64,000 bases of DNA from CAISKJ01 sp046351555 (GCA_046351555.1 JAXLYI010000010.1:245391-309390); one strand, 5' to 3'. Positions 49,144-57,800 are shown, counted from the first letter of the stretch. Numbers and translations: made by a program. The notes: generated by a model from the sequence alone, not told the origin.

Positions 49144-50152
49144 GGGCCATCCCTCCGAGCACGAGCGCGTACACCGCGAGGCCGCACCACTGTCCGAGGC
49201 GCCCGCCGCCGCGGTCGACGAGCGGGAGCGCGAGCGCACCGACGAAGCCCATCGCGGCGAGCGTGACCACCACCGTGGCGCCGGGCGCGCCGAGCACCTC
49301 CGCGGGCGTCGCGCGCAGCGCCGCGTCGAGGGGCGCCACGAACCACGACGGCCGCGTCGAGCCCATCGCGCCGTCGGCCGAGGGCGCCGGGCCGAGGGCC
49401 GCGGGCTGCGTCGCCGCCAGCGCCACGAGCACGCCGAAGGTCGCGCTCGCCGCACCCGCCGCGCGCAGCGCCACCGTCGGGAACACCCGCTCCCGCTCTC
49501 CCTCCGCCGCGTCGCCCGACAGCCGCGCGAGGCCGTGGAGCGCGAGCGCGCCGGACGCCACGGCCCACAGCGCGGGCAGCGCGCCGACGTGGAGCCCGAA
49601 GGCCCGCAACAGATCACCCGGCTCGCCCGCGCCGAACACCGCGGCGCGCAGCCACGGCCCCGCGAGAGGCAGCCGACCGAGCGCGCCCGCGGCCACCGCG
49701 GCGTCGAGCGAGGCGCGCGCCGTCCACGGGAGGATCGCCCCCGTGAAGGCCGAGGCCAGCGCCGCGAACCACGCGACCACCAGCGCCCACCACGCGAGCT
49801 CGTGCGGCCGGCGGTGGTGCCCCGCCGCGAGCGCCGCGCCCACCAGCGCGAACACGAACGCCACCAGCAGGTGCGACCCCCACGCGTGGAGCGATCGGAC
49901 GAGCTCGCCGAACTCCACCCGCGTCACCACGCGCTGAACCGACGCGCGCGCCGCCGCCCGGTCGGGGCGGTAGTAGAGCGCCAGCAGCGCGCCCGTCGCG
50001 GCCTCCACCGCGAGCAGGAGCCCGCAGAGCGCGCCGAGCACCCCGAGCGCCGCGCCGCGCCCGTCGACGCGCGCGTTCGCCAGACGTCGCCAGAGCGCGC
50101 TCGTTGGGTAGCGCGCCTCGAGCCACGCGGGGGCTGCGTCCTCGTCGATCAC
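49127..50152 (-). CDS. Divergent cytochrome b (b/b6-type, one haem pair missing)
   Basis: 341 aa from GTG 50152 (GTGA overlap with Rieske). The N-terminal four-helix part matches bc1/b6f cytochrome b: RSLHAWGSH in helix B, TGAILPW in helix C, and LRAFGLHVGALP in helix D. His89 and His188 are 99 residues apart, as the haem bL ligands are in mitochondrial cytochrome b. The bH ligand positions 14 residues later are Leu103 and Ala202, so that haem cannot be bound in the normal way. The C-terminal Qo motif PEWY reads PSWF. The protein has about eight membrane helices. It should oxidise quinol with its Rieske partner, but with altered electron bifurcation or none. Confidence 0.85.
   Translation of the reverse strand: MIDEDAAPAWLEARYPTSALWRRLANARVDGRGAALGVLGALCGLLLAVEAATGALLALYYRPDRAAARASVQRVVTRVEFGELVRSLHAWGSHLLVAFVFALVGAALAAGHHRRPHELAWWALVVAWFAALASAFTGAILPWTARASLDAAVAAGALGRLPLAGPWLRAAVFGAGEPGDLLRAFGLHVGALPALWAVASGALALHGLARLSGDAAEGERERVFPTVALRAAGAASATFGVLVALAATQPAALGPAPSADGAMGSTRPSWFVAPLDAALRATPAEVLGAPGATVVVTLAAMGFVGALALPLVDRGGGRLGQWCGLAVYALVLGGMALALLR
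49151..49156 (-). promoter_or_regulatory. Shine-Dalgarno for the TTG start of the 9-haem cytochrome
   Basis: GGAGGG on the - strand, inside the end of the cytochrome b gene, 7 bases before TTG 49143. It decides between this start and none: no ATG or GTG gives an intact signal peptide. Confidence 0.65.
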
Positions 50153-50604
50153 GTCGTCCTCCGCGTGACGTGGAGGTGCTCGCCCGCCTCGGCCACGTCG
50201 AAGGTCTCCAGCGGGGCCGGGGGTGGGCCCGCGAGCACGCGCCCGTCGGCCGAGAAGCGCCCGCCGTGGCAGGGGCACTCGAGCTCGCCCGCCGCCCGCG
50301 CCACCCGCACCGCGCAGCCGAGGTGCGTGCAGCGCGCCGACACCGCGCGGAACCCCCCGTCGGGCAGCGCCAACACCAGCACCGGCTCGGCGCCCACCGA
50401 GACGAGCTGCCAGCCCGCGGCGGTGAGCGCGTCGCGCCGGACGGAGGCGCCCTCGCCATTGCCCGCGCCGTCGTTCGGCGGGGTGGCGAAGCGCGCGGCG
50501 GGGACGCCCACCGACGCGACGGCCCCGGCGGCGCCGACCGCGATGGCGGCGTCGAGCAGGCGTCGGCGCGCGGGGGAGGCGGGGGGCGGGCTCTGGTCGC
50601 TCAT
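50149..50604 (-). CDS. Rieske [2Fe-2S] protein
   Basis: 151 aa. The start ATG 50604 is followed by a basic ARRRLLDAAIAVGAAGAVAS segment, a Tat-like signal anchor. The cluster boxes are complete: CTHLGC and, 14 residues on, CPCHGG, giving two Cys and two His ligands plus the disulfide pair. GRVLAGPPPAPL is the usual Pro loop. It stays membrane-tethered with the cluster in the periplasm, working with the cytochrome b gene that overlaps it by 4 bp. No cytochrome c1 gene is nearby. Confidence 0.93.
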   Translation of the reverse strand: MSDQSPPPASPARRRLLDAAIAVGAAGAVASVGVPAARFATPPNDGAGNGEGASVRRDALTAAGWQLVSVGAEPVLVLALPDGGFRAVSARCTHLGCAVRVARAAGELECPCHGGRFSADGRVLAGPPPAPLETFDVAEAGEHLHVTRRTT

Positions 50605-50617
50605 GACGTCGCGTCTT

Positions 50618-51679
50618 TCATGGCCGGGCGGCGTGGCAGACGAGGCACACCGCGTGGATCGAGGGGTCGAAGCCCGCCGAGAACCCCGGCGGGTGCGGGT
50701 TGCCCGCGGCGCCACCGACCCGATGGCAGGGCGCGCAGGTGGTGGCCGCGTCGGACTCGTGGCACGACGCGCACGCGAGGATGTTGCGCCGCGCCTCACG
50801 GGCGTGGCCGCGCGGGGAGAGCGGGTCGAGCCAGCCCACCGGGTGCGCGCCGCGTGGGCCCACCGAGCCGCCGACGCCGCTCGTCCGGTGGCAGGCGTCG
50901 CAGGCGTCGACGCCGTGGCAGCGGACGCAGGTGTTCTGCGTGAGGCGGGCCTCGTCGGCGTGGCGGGCCTGGAAGTCGCCGCGGTGCACGAAGTCCCGCG
51001 CCACCGCCGTCGGTTCGAAGTCCGCGAGCGGCGCGCCCGCGGTGGGCGTGTGGCAGCGCGAGCAGAAGCTCGGGTCGTGGCACTGCGCGCAGAGCCCTCC
51101 ACCCGCGCGAGCCTCGGCGCCGTGACGTCGCGCGAAGCCCGGCGCGTGGCGCGCGAGCGAGACCGACTCGGCCCCGTAGCGCGCGAGGCTGGTGTGGCAG
51201 AGCGAGCAGTTGAGCGCGCGCATCGCGTCGCCGTGGCAGCGGTCGGCGCACGCGGCCATCGTCGGGATCGCGGGTTCGAATCGCCGCACCGAGCGCGGGT
51301 CGGCCTCCGTCGCGTGGCACGACACGCAGCCCCCGCGCTCGCGCGTGACGTGGGGGCCGTGGTCGAACACCAGCTCGCGGTCGCGCGGGGGGTAGCTCCG
51401 CGGCGCGCGCGGCTCGGTGTGGCAGTATGCGCACTCGCGCTCGGCCGGGCGCTCGTGGCACCCGAGGCACACGGCCTGCGACGGGAGCGCCACCCCGCGG
51501 GTGCGCGCCGGGTCGGAGGCGGGGTTCGCCGCGCGCTCGTGGCACTGGAGGCACGCCTGCCCCGCGCGCAAATGGGAGGCGTGGGAGAAGCGGATCGCGT
51601 CGCGCCGGACGGGCGGGTCGGACGCGCCGCGACACGCGAGCATGCCGAGCGCGAGGGCGACGAGGGAGGTGCGGGTCAC
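50618..51679 (-). CDS. 13-haem c-type cytochrome lipoprotein
   Basis: 353 aa from GTG 51679, overlapping the beta-barrel stop. The signal peptide ends in LGMLAC (lipobox). Thirteen haem sites: twelve CxxCH (from CLQCH to the final CLVCH) and one CADRCH, a CxxxCH variant, as the fifth. FSHASHL near residue 32 and FDHGPHV near 103 give free His for axial ligation. It should sit on the inner face or surface of the outer membrane next to the beta-barrel protein coded just upstream. The next gene (Rieske) begins 13 bp later. Confidence 0.9.
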   Translation of the reverse strand: MTRTSLVALALGMLACRGASDPPVRRDAIRFSHASHLRAGQACLQCHERAANPASDPARTRGVALPSQAVCLGCHERPAERECAYCHTEPRAPRSYPPRDRELVFDHGPHVTRERGGCVSCHATEADPRSVRRFEPAIPTMAACADRCHGDAMRALNCSLCHTSLARYGAESVSLARHAPGFARRHGAEARAGGGLCAQCHDPSFCSRCHTPTAGAPLADFEPTAVARDFVHRGDFQARHADEARLTQNTCVRCHGVDACDACHRTSGVGGSVGPRGAHPVGWLDPLSPRGHAREARRNILACASCHESDAATTCAPCHRVGGAAGNPHPPGFSAGFDPSIHAVCLVCHAARP

Positions 51680-53007
51680 GGGCGCCCCCCGCCGCGTTCG
51701 AAGGTCCAGCTCGCGTGGGCCATGCCGCGGAGCTCGGCGGCCGCGATCGGCGAGCGCACGCCGTCGAGCGAGGCCCCCGCCCGCCACGCGCGCCCGAGCG
51801 GAACCTCCACGCTCGCGCGCCCGTAGAGCGACGTCCGGGCCGACGCGGTCGAGTCGTCGTCGAGGGCCGCGGCGAGCTCGAGGGCGACGGCGACGTCGCG
51901 CGGCAGCGTCCAGAGCCCCGCCGCGCGAACCAGGGTGAGCGGCCGCACGCCGTCGTCGCGGCGGCTCGCGGAGAGGGTCCCGGTGCGGCGTCGGTCGGCC
52001 GAGGCGAGGCGGAGCGCGGCCTCGACGCGGTGGCCCCAGCGCGCGTCGTCCTGCGTACCCGGCGCCGCGTAGCGCTGCCCGGCGCCCTCGACGCGGAGGG
52101 TGATCGCGCGCGCCGGCCGCAGCACCGCCCACGCCCGCGCCTCGTCGAAGACGTCCGTCACGAACACGCTCAAGATCGACCACCGCGGGATCAGCCGCGC
52201 CGGGTCGACGTGCGCGTACCCGACGCCGAGCGAGCCCCACGACCCCGGCGACCAGTCGACGTCCGCGCCCGCCTGCGTGACGCCCGCGCCGGTCGCGTCG
52301 AGCACCAGCGAGCCGCGGAGGTCGAGGCGCTCGTTCGGCGTGGCCACCGCGTCGAGCGACACCGCGCGGACGCCCGCGACGCCGTACGCCCAGCGCTCGA
52401 CGTACGCGGCCGAGGCCATCACCCGGCCCGGCATCGCCCACGCGACGCGCGCCCCCGCAGCCGCCGTCACCCCGTCGAAGCCCGGCTGCGCACCCACGAG
52501 CGCGCCCCACGCGGGCGTCACGGGGCGCCCGACCATCACCTCCACCGCAAAGCCGCCCGCGCGCGCCTCACCGCCGATGCCGTCGACGTGGAGCCCGCCC
52601 GGCGGCCCCCACGGAACGAACCTCCGTCCCGCCCACAGCGACCAGGGCCCGAGGGTGGCCCGCGCCCAGGCCACCGCGAGGTCGCCCGCGGCGTAGGAGC
52701 CGGGCTCGGCGAGCGCGAGGTCGACCGCGCCCCACGCGCTCAAATGCGTTTCGAGGCGGCCGCCGAGGAGGTTCTGCGCGTCGAGGTTGGCGCGCGCGAC
52801 GAGCGGCGCCAGCGTGACGGCGCGCCAGTAGCGCTCGGGCGCGTTGGCCTGCTGGTCGCTCGCGGTGAGCACGTAGCGCGGCACGCCCCGAAACACCGCG
52901 TCGAGCCGCACGCGGACGGACTCCGCGGGGCGTCGGTCGGACGTCTGCGCGGCGCCCACGGAGGGCCACACAAACAGCGCGGCGAGGGCGAGCGCGCGCG
53001 TCCTCAC
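51676..53007 (-). CDS. Predicted outer-membrane beta-barrel protein (conduit porin candidate)
   Basis: 443 aa from GTG 53007, overlapping the upstream cytochrome stop. The signal peptide ends near VGAAQ. The rest has alternating amphipathic strands with aromatic girdles (GRRFVPWGPPGG, VMASAAYVERWAYGV, RAWAVLRPARAITLRVEGAGQRY), no cysteines, and a C-terminal strand ending MAHASWTFERGGGRP. It is shorter than MtrB (about 670 aa) and shows no clear similarity to it. Its place between two 13-haem lipoproteins, each overlapping it by 4 bp, is what a porin-cytochrome conduit would look like. Role inferred. Confidence 0.75.
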   Translation of the reverse strand: MRTRALALAALFVWPSVGAAQTSDRRPAESVRVRLDAVFRGVPRYVLTASDQQANAPERYWRAVTLAPLVARANLDAQNLLGGRLETHLSAWGAVDLALAEPGSYAAGDLAVAWARATLGPWSLWAGRRFVPWGPPGGLHVDGIGGEARAGGFAVEVMVGRPVTPAWGALVGAQPGFDGVTAAAGARVAWAMPGRVMASAAYVERWAYGVAGVRAVSLDAVATPNERLDLRGSLVLDATGAGVTQAGADVDWSPGSWGSLGVGYAHVDPARLIPRWSILSVFVTDVFDEARAWAVLRPARAITLRVEGAGQRYAAPGTQDDARWGHRVEAALRLASADRRRTGTLSASRRDDGVRPLTLVRAAGLWTLPRDVAVALELAAALDDDSTASARTSLYGRASVEVPLGRAWRAGASLDGVRSPIAAAELRGMAHASWTFERGGGRP

Positions 53008-54518
53008 GGCGCCCCCGCGTTGGCGAAGCCGTCGATGTGCGTGGCGCGGCCCGCGGGGAGCGCCCGAAGCGCACCGTCGACGCGTTCGAAGCTCCCGCCG
53101 TGGCACGTCGCCACCTCGCAGCCCGTCGCGACGGAGTGCGGGTACGGCGGCGGGACGTCGTGGCAGCCGTCGCAGCCGAGCGGGCCCGGCGCGCCCCATG
53201 TCACGCGCGCGTCGACGCGGCCGGTGACGCCCTCGCCGTGGCACGCGACGCGGGCGCAGGTCCGGTCGCTGTACGAGGGGCGCGCGCCGCGCAGGGAGGC
53301 GCGCGGGCCCAGGCGGACGTCGGCCGCGCCGCGGTCGTCGAGGTGGCCCGCGGCGAGCACCGTGGCGGGAACCTCGTGGCACTCGCCGCACCCGATCGGC
53401 GCCGTGAGCGCGGTGGTGTGGTGGCGCTGGTGGGTGGCGTCGAGCGGCCACGGGTCGCCTTCACGGCCGTGACACGCGGCGCAGGTGCCCGAGCCGTCGC
53501 CTGGGTCGACGCGGCCGTTGAGGTGGAGCCTCGCCGCGGTGAGCGCGTCGCCCCGCGCGTTGGGCTCGGCGTGGCATGTGGTGCAGGGCCCCGGCCAGTG
53601 GCCCGCCGGCGGCGTCGCGTGGCAGCCCGCGCACGAGAGCCCGCGCTGCGGCCCTCGCCACTGCGGTGAAGGTGCGCCCGGCGTGGCGGCGTGGCAGCGC
53701 ACCGCGCAGCTCGCGGTCGCGGCTTCGAAGCGCGCGCCGGGGCCCGCGACGCTCTCGTCGAAGCGGACGTCGACGTGGCCGTCGCCATGGGGCCCGGAGG
53801 CGAGCGTCGCGTCGCGCGCGGGGTGACAGGCGGTGCAGGCGAGGGGCTCGACGAGGGAGGAGCCCGCGTTGACGTGGCGCGCGTGGGCGTCCGTGGGCGC
53901 TGCCGTGGGGGCGAAGCACGGTGACAACGACCAGCGACGCGCGGCGGGATGACACGTGTCGCAGGCGAGCGCGCCGCCGGGGCGGTCGTGGCAGTCGGTG
54001 CAGGGCGTGGCTCCCGGTGCCGGTGCGCCCGCGTCGGCGGGGCGGGCAGGTGCACCGGCGTGGCAGCGGCCGCAGGCCTCCTGACGGGTCGCGTCGAGCA
54101 TCGGCGCCCAGCGCGCGGCGCGGAGCGAGCGGCCGTGGAAGGACGGCGCGCGCGGGTCGACGAAGCCCGGCTCGTGCATCGCGCCGCGGCGGGGGAGGGC
54201 GGGGCCCGCGAGCCAGCGCGTCACCGCCGCGCGGACGAAGTCGTCGACGTAGGGGCGGTGGTCGTCGCGTTCGAGCGCGCGGCGCAGGCGGCTCCCCGTG
54301 GTCACGCCGCCGTCGGCAAGCTCGACGCACGCGAGGGCGTCGGTGACGCGCGCGACGCTCCACCCGCCCGCGGGCGACGCGGCCGCGTGGCATCGCGCGC
54401 AGCGGGCCTCGAGGAGCGGGCGCACGTCGGACTCCCAGTCCGCCGGGCGCGCCGGGAGCTCGCGCACCTCGCCGCAGGCCGCGGCCGCGAGCGCGAGTGC
54501 GGCGAGCGCGGGCCTCAC
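53004..54518 (-). CDS. 13-haem c-type cytochrome lipoprotein with CxxxCH and CxxxxCH sites
   Basis: 504 aa from GTG 54518 (GTGA overlap). The lipobox is AAAAC. Ten CxxCH sites (CARCH to CDGCH), one CAVRCH (CxxxCH), and two CxxxxCH sites (CARVACH, CEVATCH). Alternating CxxxxCH...CxxCH units are known from Geobacter outer-surface cytochromes such as OmcB. The first 150 residues before the second haem hold a WESDVRPLLEARCARCH segment seen in planctomycete-type cytochromes and a mostly haem-free region. It probably forms one end of the conduit around the beta-barrel. Confidence 0.9.
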   Translation of the reverse strand: MRPALAALALAAAACGEVRELPARPADWESDVRPLLEARCARCHAAASPAGGWSVARVTDALACVELADGGVTTGSRLRRALERDDHRPYVDDFVRAAVTRWLAGPALPRRGAMHEPGFVDPRAPSFHGRSLRAARWAPMLDATRQEACGRCHAGAPARPADAGAPAPGATPCTDCHDRPGGALACDTCHPAARRWSLSPCFAPTAAPTDAHARHVNAGSSLVEPLACTACHPARDATLASGPHGDGHVDVRFDESVAGPGARFEAATASCAVRCHAATPGAPSPQWRGPQRGLSCAGCHATPPAGHWPGPCTTCHAEPNARGDALTAARLHLNGRVDPGDGSGTCAACHGREGDPWPLDATHQRHHTTALTAPIGCGECHEVPATVLAAGHLDDRGAADVRLGPRASLRGARPSYSDRTCARVACHGEGVTGRVDARVTWGAPGPLGCDGCHDVPPPYPHSVATGCEVATCHGGSFERVDGALRALPAGRATHIDGFANAGAP

Positions 54519-55105
54519 GGGGCGGCGCCTCCGTCGGGCGTCGGGCCGCGGACGTTGCCCGCGAGGGGCCCGTCGAGGTCGAGCTCGGTGACGCAGAGCC
54601 GCGCCTGGAAGGAGCCCGCCACGCACCCCTCGGCGCCGGGCCCGAAGCATGCGCGGACGCGCCCGGTGACCTGCCCCTCGGTGGCGGTCTCGATTCGAAC
54701 CGCGACGCTGCCGGCGCGGCCCTGCCAGCGGTGGTCGACGCGCGCCTCCCAGTGGGCGGAGACGGGCGCGTCGGACCGCGGGTCGCCGCGCAGGTCGCCG
54801 GGCGAGAGTCCCGTCCGCTCGGGGAAGCGAAGGAGCACGTGGCGCGCGTCCTCGGGCTCGGAGGTGGCGCAGAGGCGGGCCGCACGCCCCTCGGAGAGGA
54901 TGAGGTCGACGCGCCGCCGCCCCGCGCGCCGCTCGACGCGGAACCACGCCTCCCGCAGCGCGAAGCGCGACCCGTCGACGGCGCCCGAGACGGGGGCGGC
55001 GGGGGCGGTGTCGAGGTCCATCGACGCGGCGGCGACCGCGGGCGAGGGCGGCGCCTCGTGACGGCAGGCGACCGCGAGCGCGAGGGCGAGGGCGGCGCGC
55101 TTCAC
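54515..55105 (-). CDS. Hypothetical lipoprotein in the cytochrome operon
   Basis: 196 aa from GTG 55105, overlapping the NrfD stop by 4 bp. The lipobox is ALAVAC. No CxxCH motif. The mature part is beta-rich, with VDLILSEGRAARLC and GSVAVRIETATEGQVTGRVRACF, and four Cys that could pair. No family recognised. It may be an assembly or docking factor between the NrfD/FeS module and the outer cytochromes; this is by position only. Confidence 0.75.
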   Translation of the reverse strand: MKRAALALALAVACRHEAPPSPAVAAASMDLDTAPAAPVSGAVDGSRFALREAWFRVERRAGRRRVDLILSEGRAARLCATSEPEDARHVLLRFPERTGLSPGDLRGDPRSDAPVSAHWEARVDHRWQGRAGSVAVRIETATEGQVTGRVRACFGPGAEGCVAGSFQARLCVTELDLDGPLAGNVRGPTPDGGAAP

Positions 55106-56361
55106 GGCGAGCCCTCCGGCGCGCGGCCGTGGAGGCGGAGGCCGCCGAACACCACGGGCACGGCGACCTTGAGCATCAGGGTGAGGAGCAGCGCGCCGAC
55201 GGCCCACACCGCGGCCGAGACGAGGGTCTCGTGGAGCGACGGGCTGTACTCGACGATCTCCCCGAGCGAGCTCGGGATGAAGCCGGGCACCACGTGGCCC
55301 ATGCCCTTCTCGATCCACATGCCGACGACGGTGGCGCCGCAGGCGACGCGGACGAGGGGCTCGCGGGCGCGCAGCGGCGACGAGAGGACGGCCGTCGCGC
55401 CGACGTTGAGCGCGAGCGCGAGCCACATGAAGGGGACGAGGAGGTGGTGCCCGTGGAGCCCGAAGAGCAGGTAGCGCAAGGGCGTCGCGTGCACCGAGCC
55501 CCCGTACAGCTCGGTGAACACCTCCGCGCCGAACAGGAACAGGTTGGCCCACGCCGCCGCCGTCACCACCCGCAGGAGCGACGCGAGCGTCTCCTCGCGC
55601 ACCGGCACGCCCATGCGGTCGCGCATCACCATGAGGACGATGGTGAGCAGCGCGGGCCCGCTGCCGAAGGCCGAGGCGACCACGCGCGGCGCGAGCACGG
55701 CGGAGTGCCAGTGCGAGCGCCCGGCGAGGCCGCAGTAGAGGAAGGCCGCCACCACGTGGATCGACACCGCGAAGAGCACCCCCGCGCCGAGCACGGGCCC
55801 GTACTTCTTCGGGTCGAGCGGCCGCCCCCGGTAGCGCGCGAGGATGGCGTAGGTGGCCATGTAGAGGTTGAGCGCGAGGTAGCCGTTGAGCACCACCACG
55901 TCCCACGACAGGAGCGAGATGGGGAAGTTGAAGCGCCCGAGGCCCGGCACGAGGTGCCACGCGCGGTCGGGGCGGCCGATGTCGACGACGACGAAGAGCA
56001 TCGCCATCGAGAGGGCCGCGATGGCCGCGACCTGGCCGACGACGACGAGGGCGCTGGCGTCGGGCCCCGGGTCGCGCCGGAGGTAGCGCTGCGCGATGAG
56101 CACCAGGGCCGACGAGGCGAGGCCCACCGTGAAGGAGAAGTTGGCGATGTACGCGCCCCAGGGCACCTGGTCGGTCATCGCGGTGACGCTCATCCCGTCG
56201 CGGAGCTGCTGCGACCAGGCGAGCGCGCCGAGCGCGATCCACGCGGCGAGGAAGGCCAGCCAGCGGCGGTAGGCGGCGCCGCCGTCGGACACGGCCCGCC
56301 CCGACGCGCGCACGAAGGCGGCGAACTCTCCGAGGCGGGTGACGAAGCTCGGGCCCTCCAC
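55102..56361 (-). CDS. NrfD/PsrC-family membrane quinone-interacting subunit
   Basis: 419 aa with ten probable transmembrane helices. The family pattern is visible in QVPWGAYIANFSFTVGLASSA (helix 2 region), the following DIGRPDRAWHL, a conserved NrfD loop, and LNGYLALNLYMA. The late segment WIEKGMGHVVPGFIPSSLGEIVEYSPS is like DsrP/HmeB and ACIII-type ActC/ActF. No haem b ligands are expected. With the FeS protein coded 9 bp upstream it forms a quinol/FeS module; no catalytic molybdosubunit accompanies it, so electrons should pass to or from the cytochromes. Confidence 0.92.
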   Translation of the reverse strand: MEGPSFVTRLGEFAAFVRASGRAVSDGGAAYRRWLAFLAAWIALGALAWSQQLRDGMSVTAMTDQVPWGAYIANFSFTVGLASSALVLIAQRYLRRDPGPDASALVVVGQVAAIAALSMAMLFVVVDIGRPDRAWHLVPGLGRFNFPISLLSWDVVVLNGYLALNLYMATYAILARYRGRPLDPKKYGPVLGAGVLFAVSIHVVAAFLYCGLAGRSHWHSAVLAPRVVASAFGSGPALLTIVLMVMRDRMGVPVREETLASLLRVVTAAAWANLFLFGAEVFTELYGGSVHATPLRYLLFGLHGHHLLVPFMWLALALNVGATAVLSSPLRAREPLVRVACGATVVGMWIEKGMGHVVPGFIPSSLGEIVEYSPSLHETLVSAAVWAVGALLLTLMLKVAVPVVFGGLRLHGRAPEGSP

Positions 56362-56370
56362 GCGCGCTCC

Positions 56371-57297
56371 TCAGTCGAAGAAGTAGTAGAAGCGCGGCGA
56401 GGTCCCGGCGTCCTCGTGGAGGACGTAGACGCGCTTGTGGTCGATCACCTGGCGGACCTCGCTCTCCGGGTCGAGGAGGTTGCCGAACTTCCGCGCGCCG
56501 GTCGGGCAGGCCTCCAGGCACGCGGGGTACTCCCCGCGCCGCACGCGGTGGAGGCAGAAGGTGCACTTCTCCACCACGCCCGCGGGGCGCAGGCGGTTGG
56601 AGAGGTACCCCTGGTCGGGGTTGATCTCCGACGGGCGGAGGTCGGGCTCGGCGAAGTTGAAGCGCCGCGCGAAGTACGGGCACGCGGCCTCGCAGTAGCG
56701 GCACCCGATGCACCAGTTGTAGTCGACGACGGTGATGCCGTCGGGCTCCGTCCACGTCGCGCCCACCGGGCACGCCCGCACGCAGGGCGCGTCGCGGCAC
56801 TGGTGGCACTGCACCGGCATGTAGAAGTGCCCCGCCGCGGGCACCGGGCCCTCGTAGCCGGCGCGGGCGCGCTCGACGTCCATCGAGCCCGCGTCCATCT
56901 GGAGCACCTTGAGGTAGTGGACGGCCGGGTCGCGCGAGGTGTTGTTCTCCGCGGCGCAGGCCCACTCGCAGCGGCGGCACCCGACGCACGCCGAGAGGTT
57001 GAGCGCGTAGCCGAACTCCACGCCGCGCATCGGGGCCGGGTCGGCGATGTGGACCCGCACCCCGTGGCGCCGGCGCACCTCGTCCTCCAGCCGCGCGAAG
57101 ATGCGCCGCTTGTCCTCGTCGCTGAGGCGCTTGTAGTGCTGCTGGACGAAGCCCTCCCACAGCCGCCGGCGCTCGGCGTCGTCGCCGCAGCCGCAGAGCG
57201 AGGCGGTGGCGGCGCCCAGCGCGGCGAGGAAGCTCCGGCGCGTCGTGCGGGCGCGGTCGAGCGCGCGGGCGAGCTCGGGGTCGTCGGGGTCGCTCAT
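56371..57297 (-). CDS. Tat-exported four-cluster ferredoxin (DsrO/HmeA-like) partner of NrfD
   Basis: 308 aa. TRRSFLAALGAATASLCGCGDD is a Tat signal that also contains a lipobox-like CGC. Four [4Fe-4S] motifs follow: CVGCRRCEWACAAENN, CHQCRDAPCVRACPVGA, CIGCRYCEAACPYFA, and CTFC...CLEACPTGA. The rest lacks a catalytic domain. This domain order with NrfD downstream matches DsrO-DsrP and related menaquinol modules. The gene overlaps the tetrahaem lipoprotein gene by 4 bp. Confidence 0.92.
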   Translation of the reverse strand: MSDPDDPELARALDRARTTRRSFLAALGAATASLCGCGDDAERRRLWEGFVQQHYKRLSDEDKRRIFARLEDEVRRRHGVRVHIADPAPMRGVEFGYALNLSACVGCRRCEWACAAENNTSRDPAVHYLKVLQMDAGSMDVERARAGYEGPVPAAGHFYMPVQCHQCRDAPCVRACPVGATWTEPDGITVVDYNWCIGCRYCEAACPYFARRFNFAEPDLRPSEINPDQGYLSNRLRPAGVVEKCTFCLHRVRRGEYPACLEACPTGARKFGNLLDPESEVRQVIDHKRVYVLHEDAGTSPRFYYFFD

Positions 57298-57800
57298 GGG
57301 TGTTCTCGGGAGAGCGCGCGGTCGTGCGCGGGCGGCGGCAGCGGGTCGAACGCGGGGCGCCGCGGGGCGTGCGGGTCGTGGCAGGTCACGCACGAGCGCC
57401 GCAGCCGGACGCCGGCCCACGAGCCGCTCTGCGACCCGTGGATGCCGCGCTCCCAGTCGCGGAGCTTCTCGCCGTGGCACTGCCCGCAGAGGCGGTACGA
57501 CGCGTCGAAGCCCACCGCCTCGCCGTCGATCAGCCGCAGGTGGTCGAGGTCGCCGAGCGCGTGGCAGAAGCCGCACCACCGGATCGCCGGCCCGTGGTGC
57601 ACCTCGCGCCCCGTGTGAAACTCCCGCAGCGCCCGCGGCGTCGGGTCGAACGCGCGGCGCGCGTGGCAGCGCTCGACGCAGGGGTACGTGCGGATCTCCG
57701 GCGTCCGCGCCACCACCTCCACCCGCCCCGCGTCGGGCGGCGGGTGAAGCGCGCGGGGCCGGTCGGCGCAAGCCATCGCGAGCGCACACGTGAGGCCCAT
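57294..57800 (-). CDS. Tetrahaem c-type cytochrome lipoprotein
   Basis: 168 aa from ATG 57800 (no ATG or GTG nearer the signal peptide fits better; a GTG further upstream is possible). The lipobox ALAMAC is near residue 11. Haem sites: CVERCH (CxxxCH), CGFCH, CGQCH and CVTCH. WERGIHGSQSG and HDPHAP contain further His ligands. The pattern resembles small NrfH/Hme-type cytochromes that sit between a quinol module and larger cytochromes. Its stop overlaps the FeS gene start. Confidence 0.85.
   Translation of the reverse strand: MGLTCALAMACADRPRALHPPPDAGRVEVVARTPEIRTYPCVERCHARRAFDPTPRALREFHTGREVHHGPAIRWCGFCHALGDLDHLRLIDGEAVGFDASYRLCGQCHGEKLRDWERGIHGSQSGSWAGVRLRRSCVTCHDPHAPRRPAFDPLPPPAHDRALSREHP

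Noticed and set aside
45725..51826. A 2033-codon open frame on the + strand running against the cytochrome genes
   Set aside because: It is antisense to the 33-haem, 9-haem, cytochrome b, Rieske and 13-haem genes, whose haem, membrane and cluster motifs are unambiguous. The product is Arg/Ala low-complexity. Long antisense frames are expected at this GC content.
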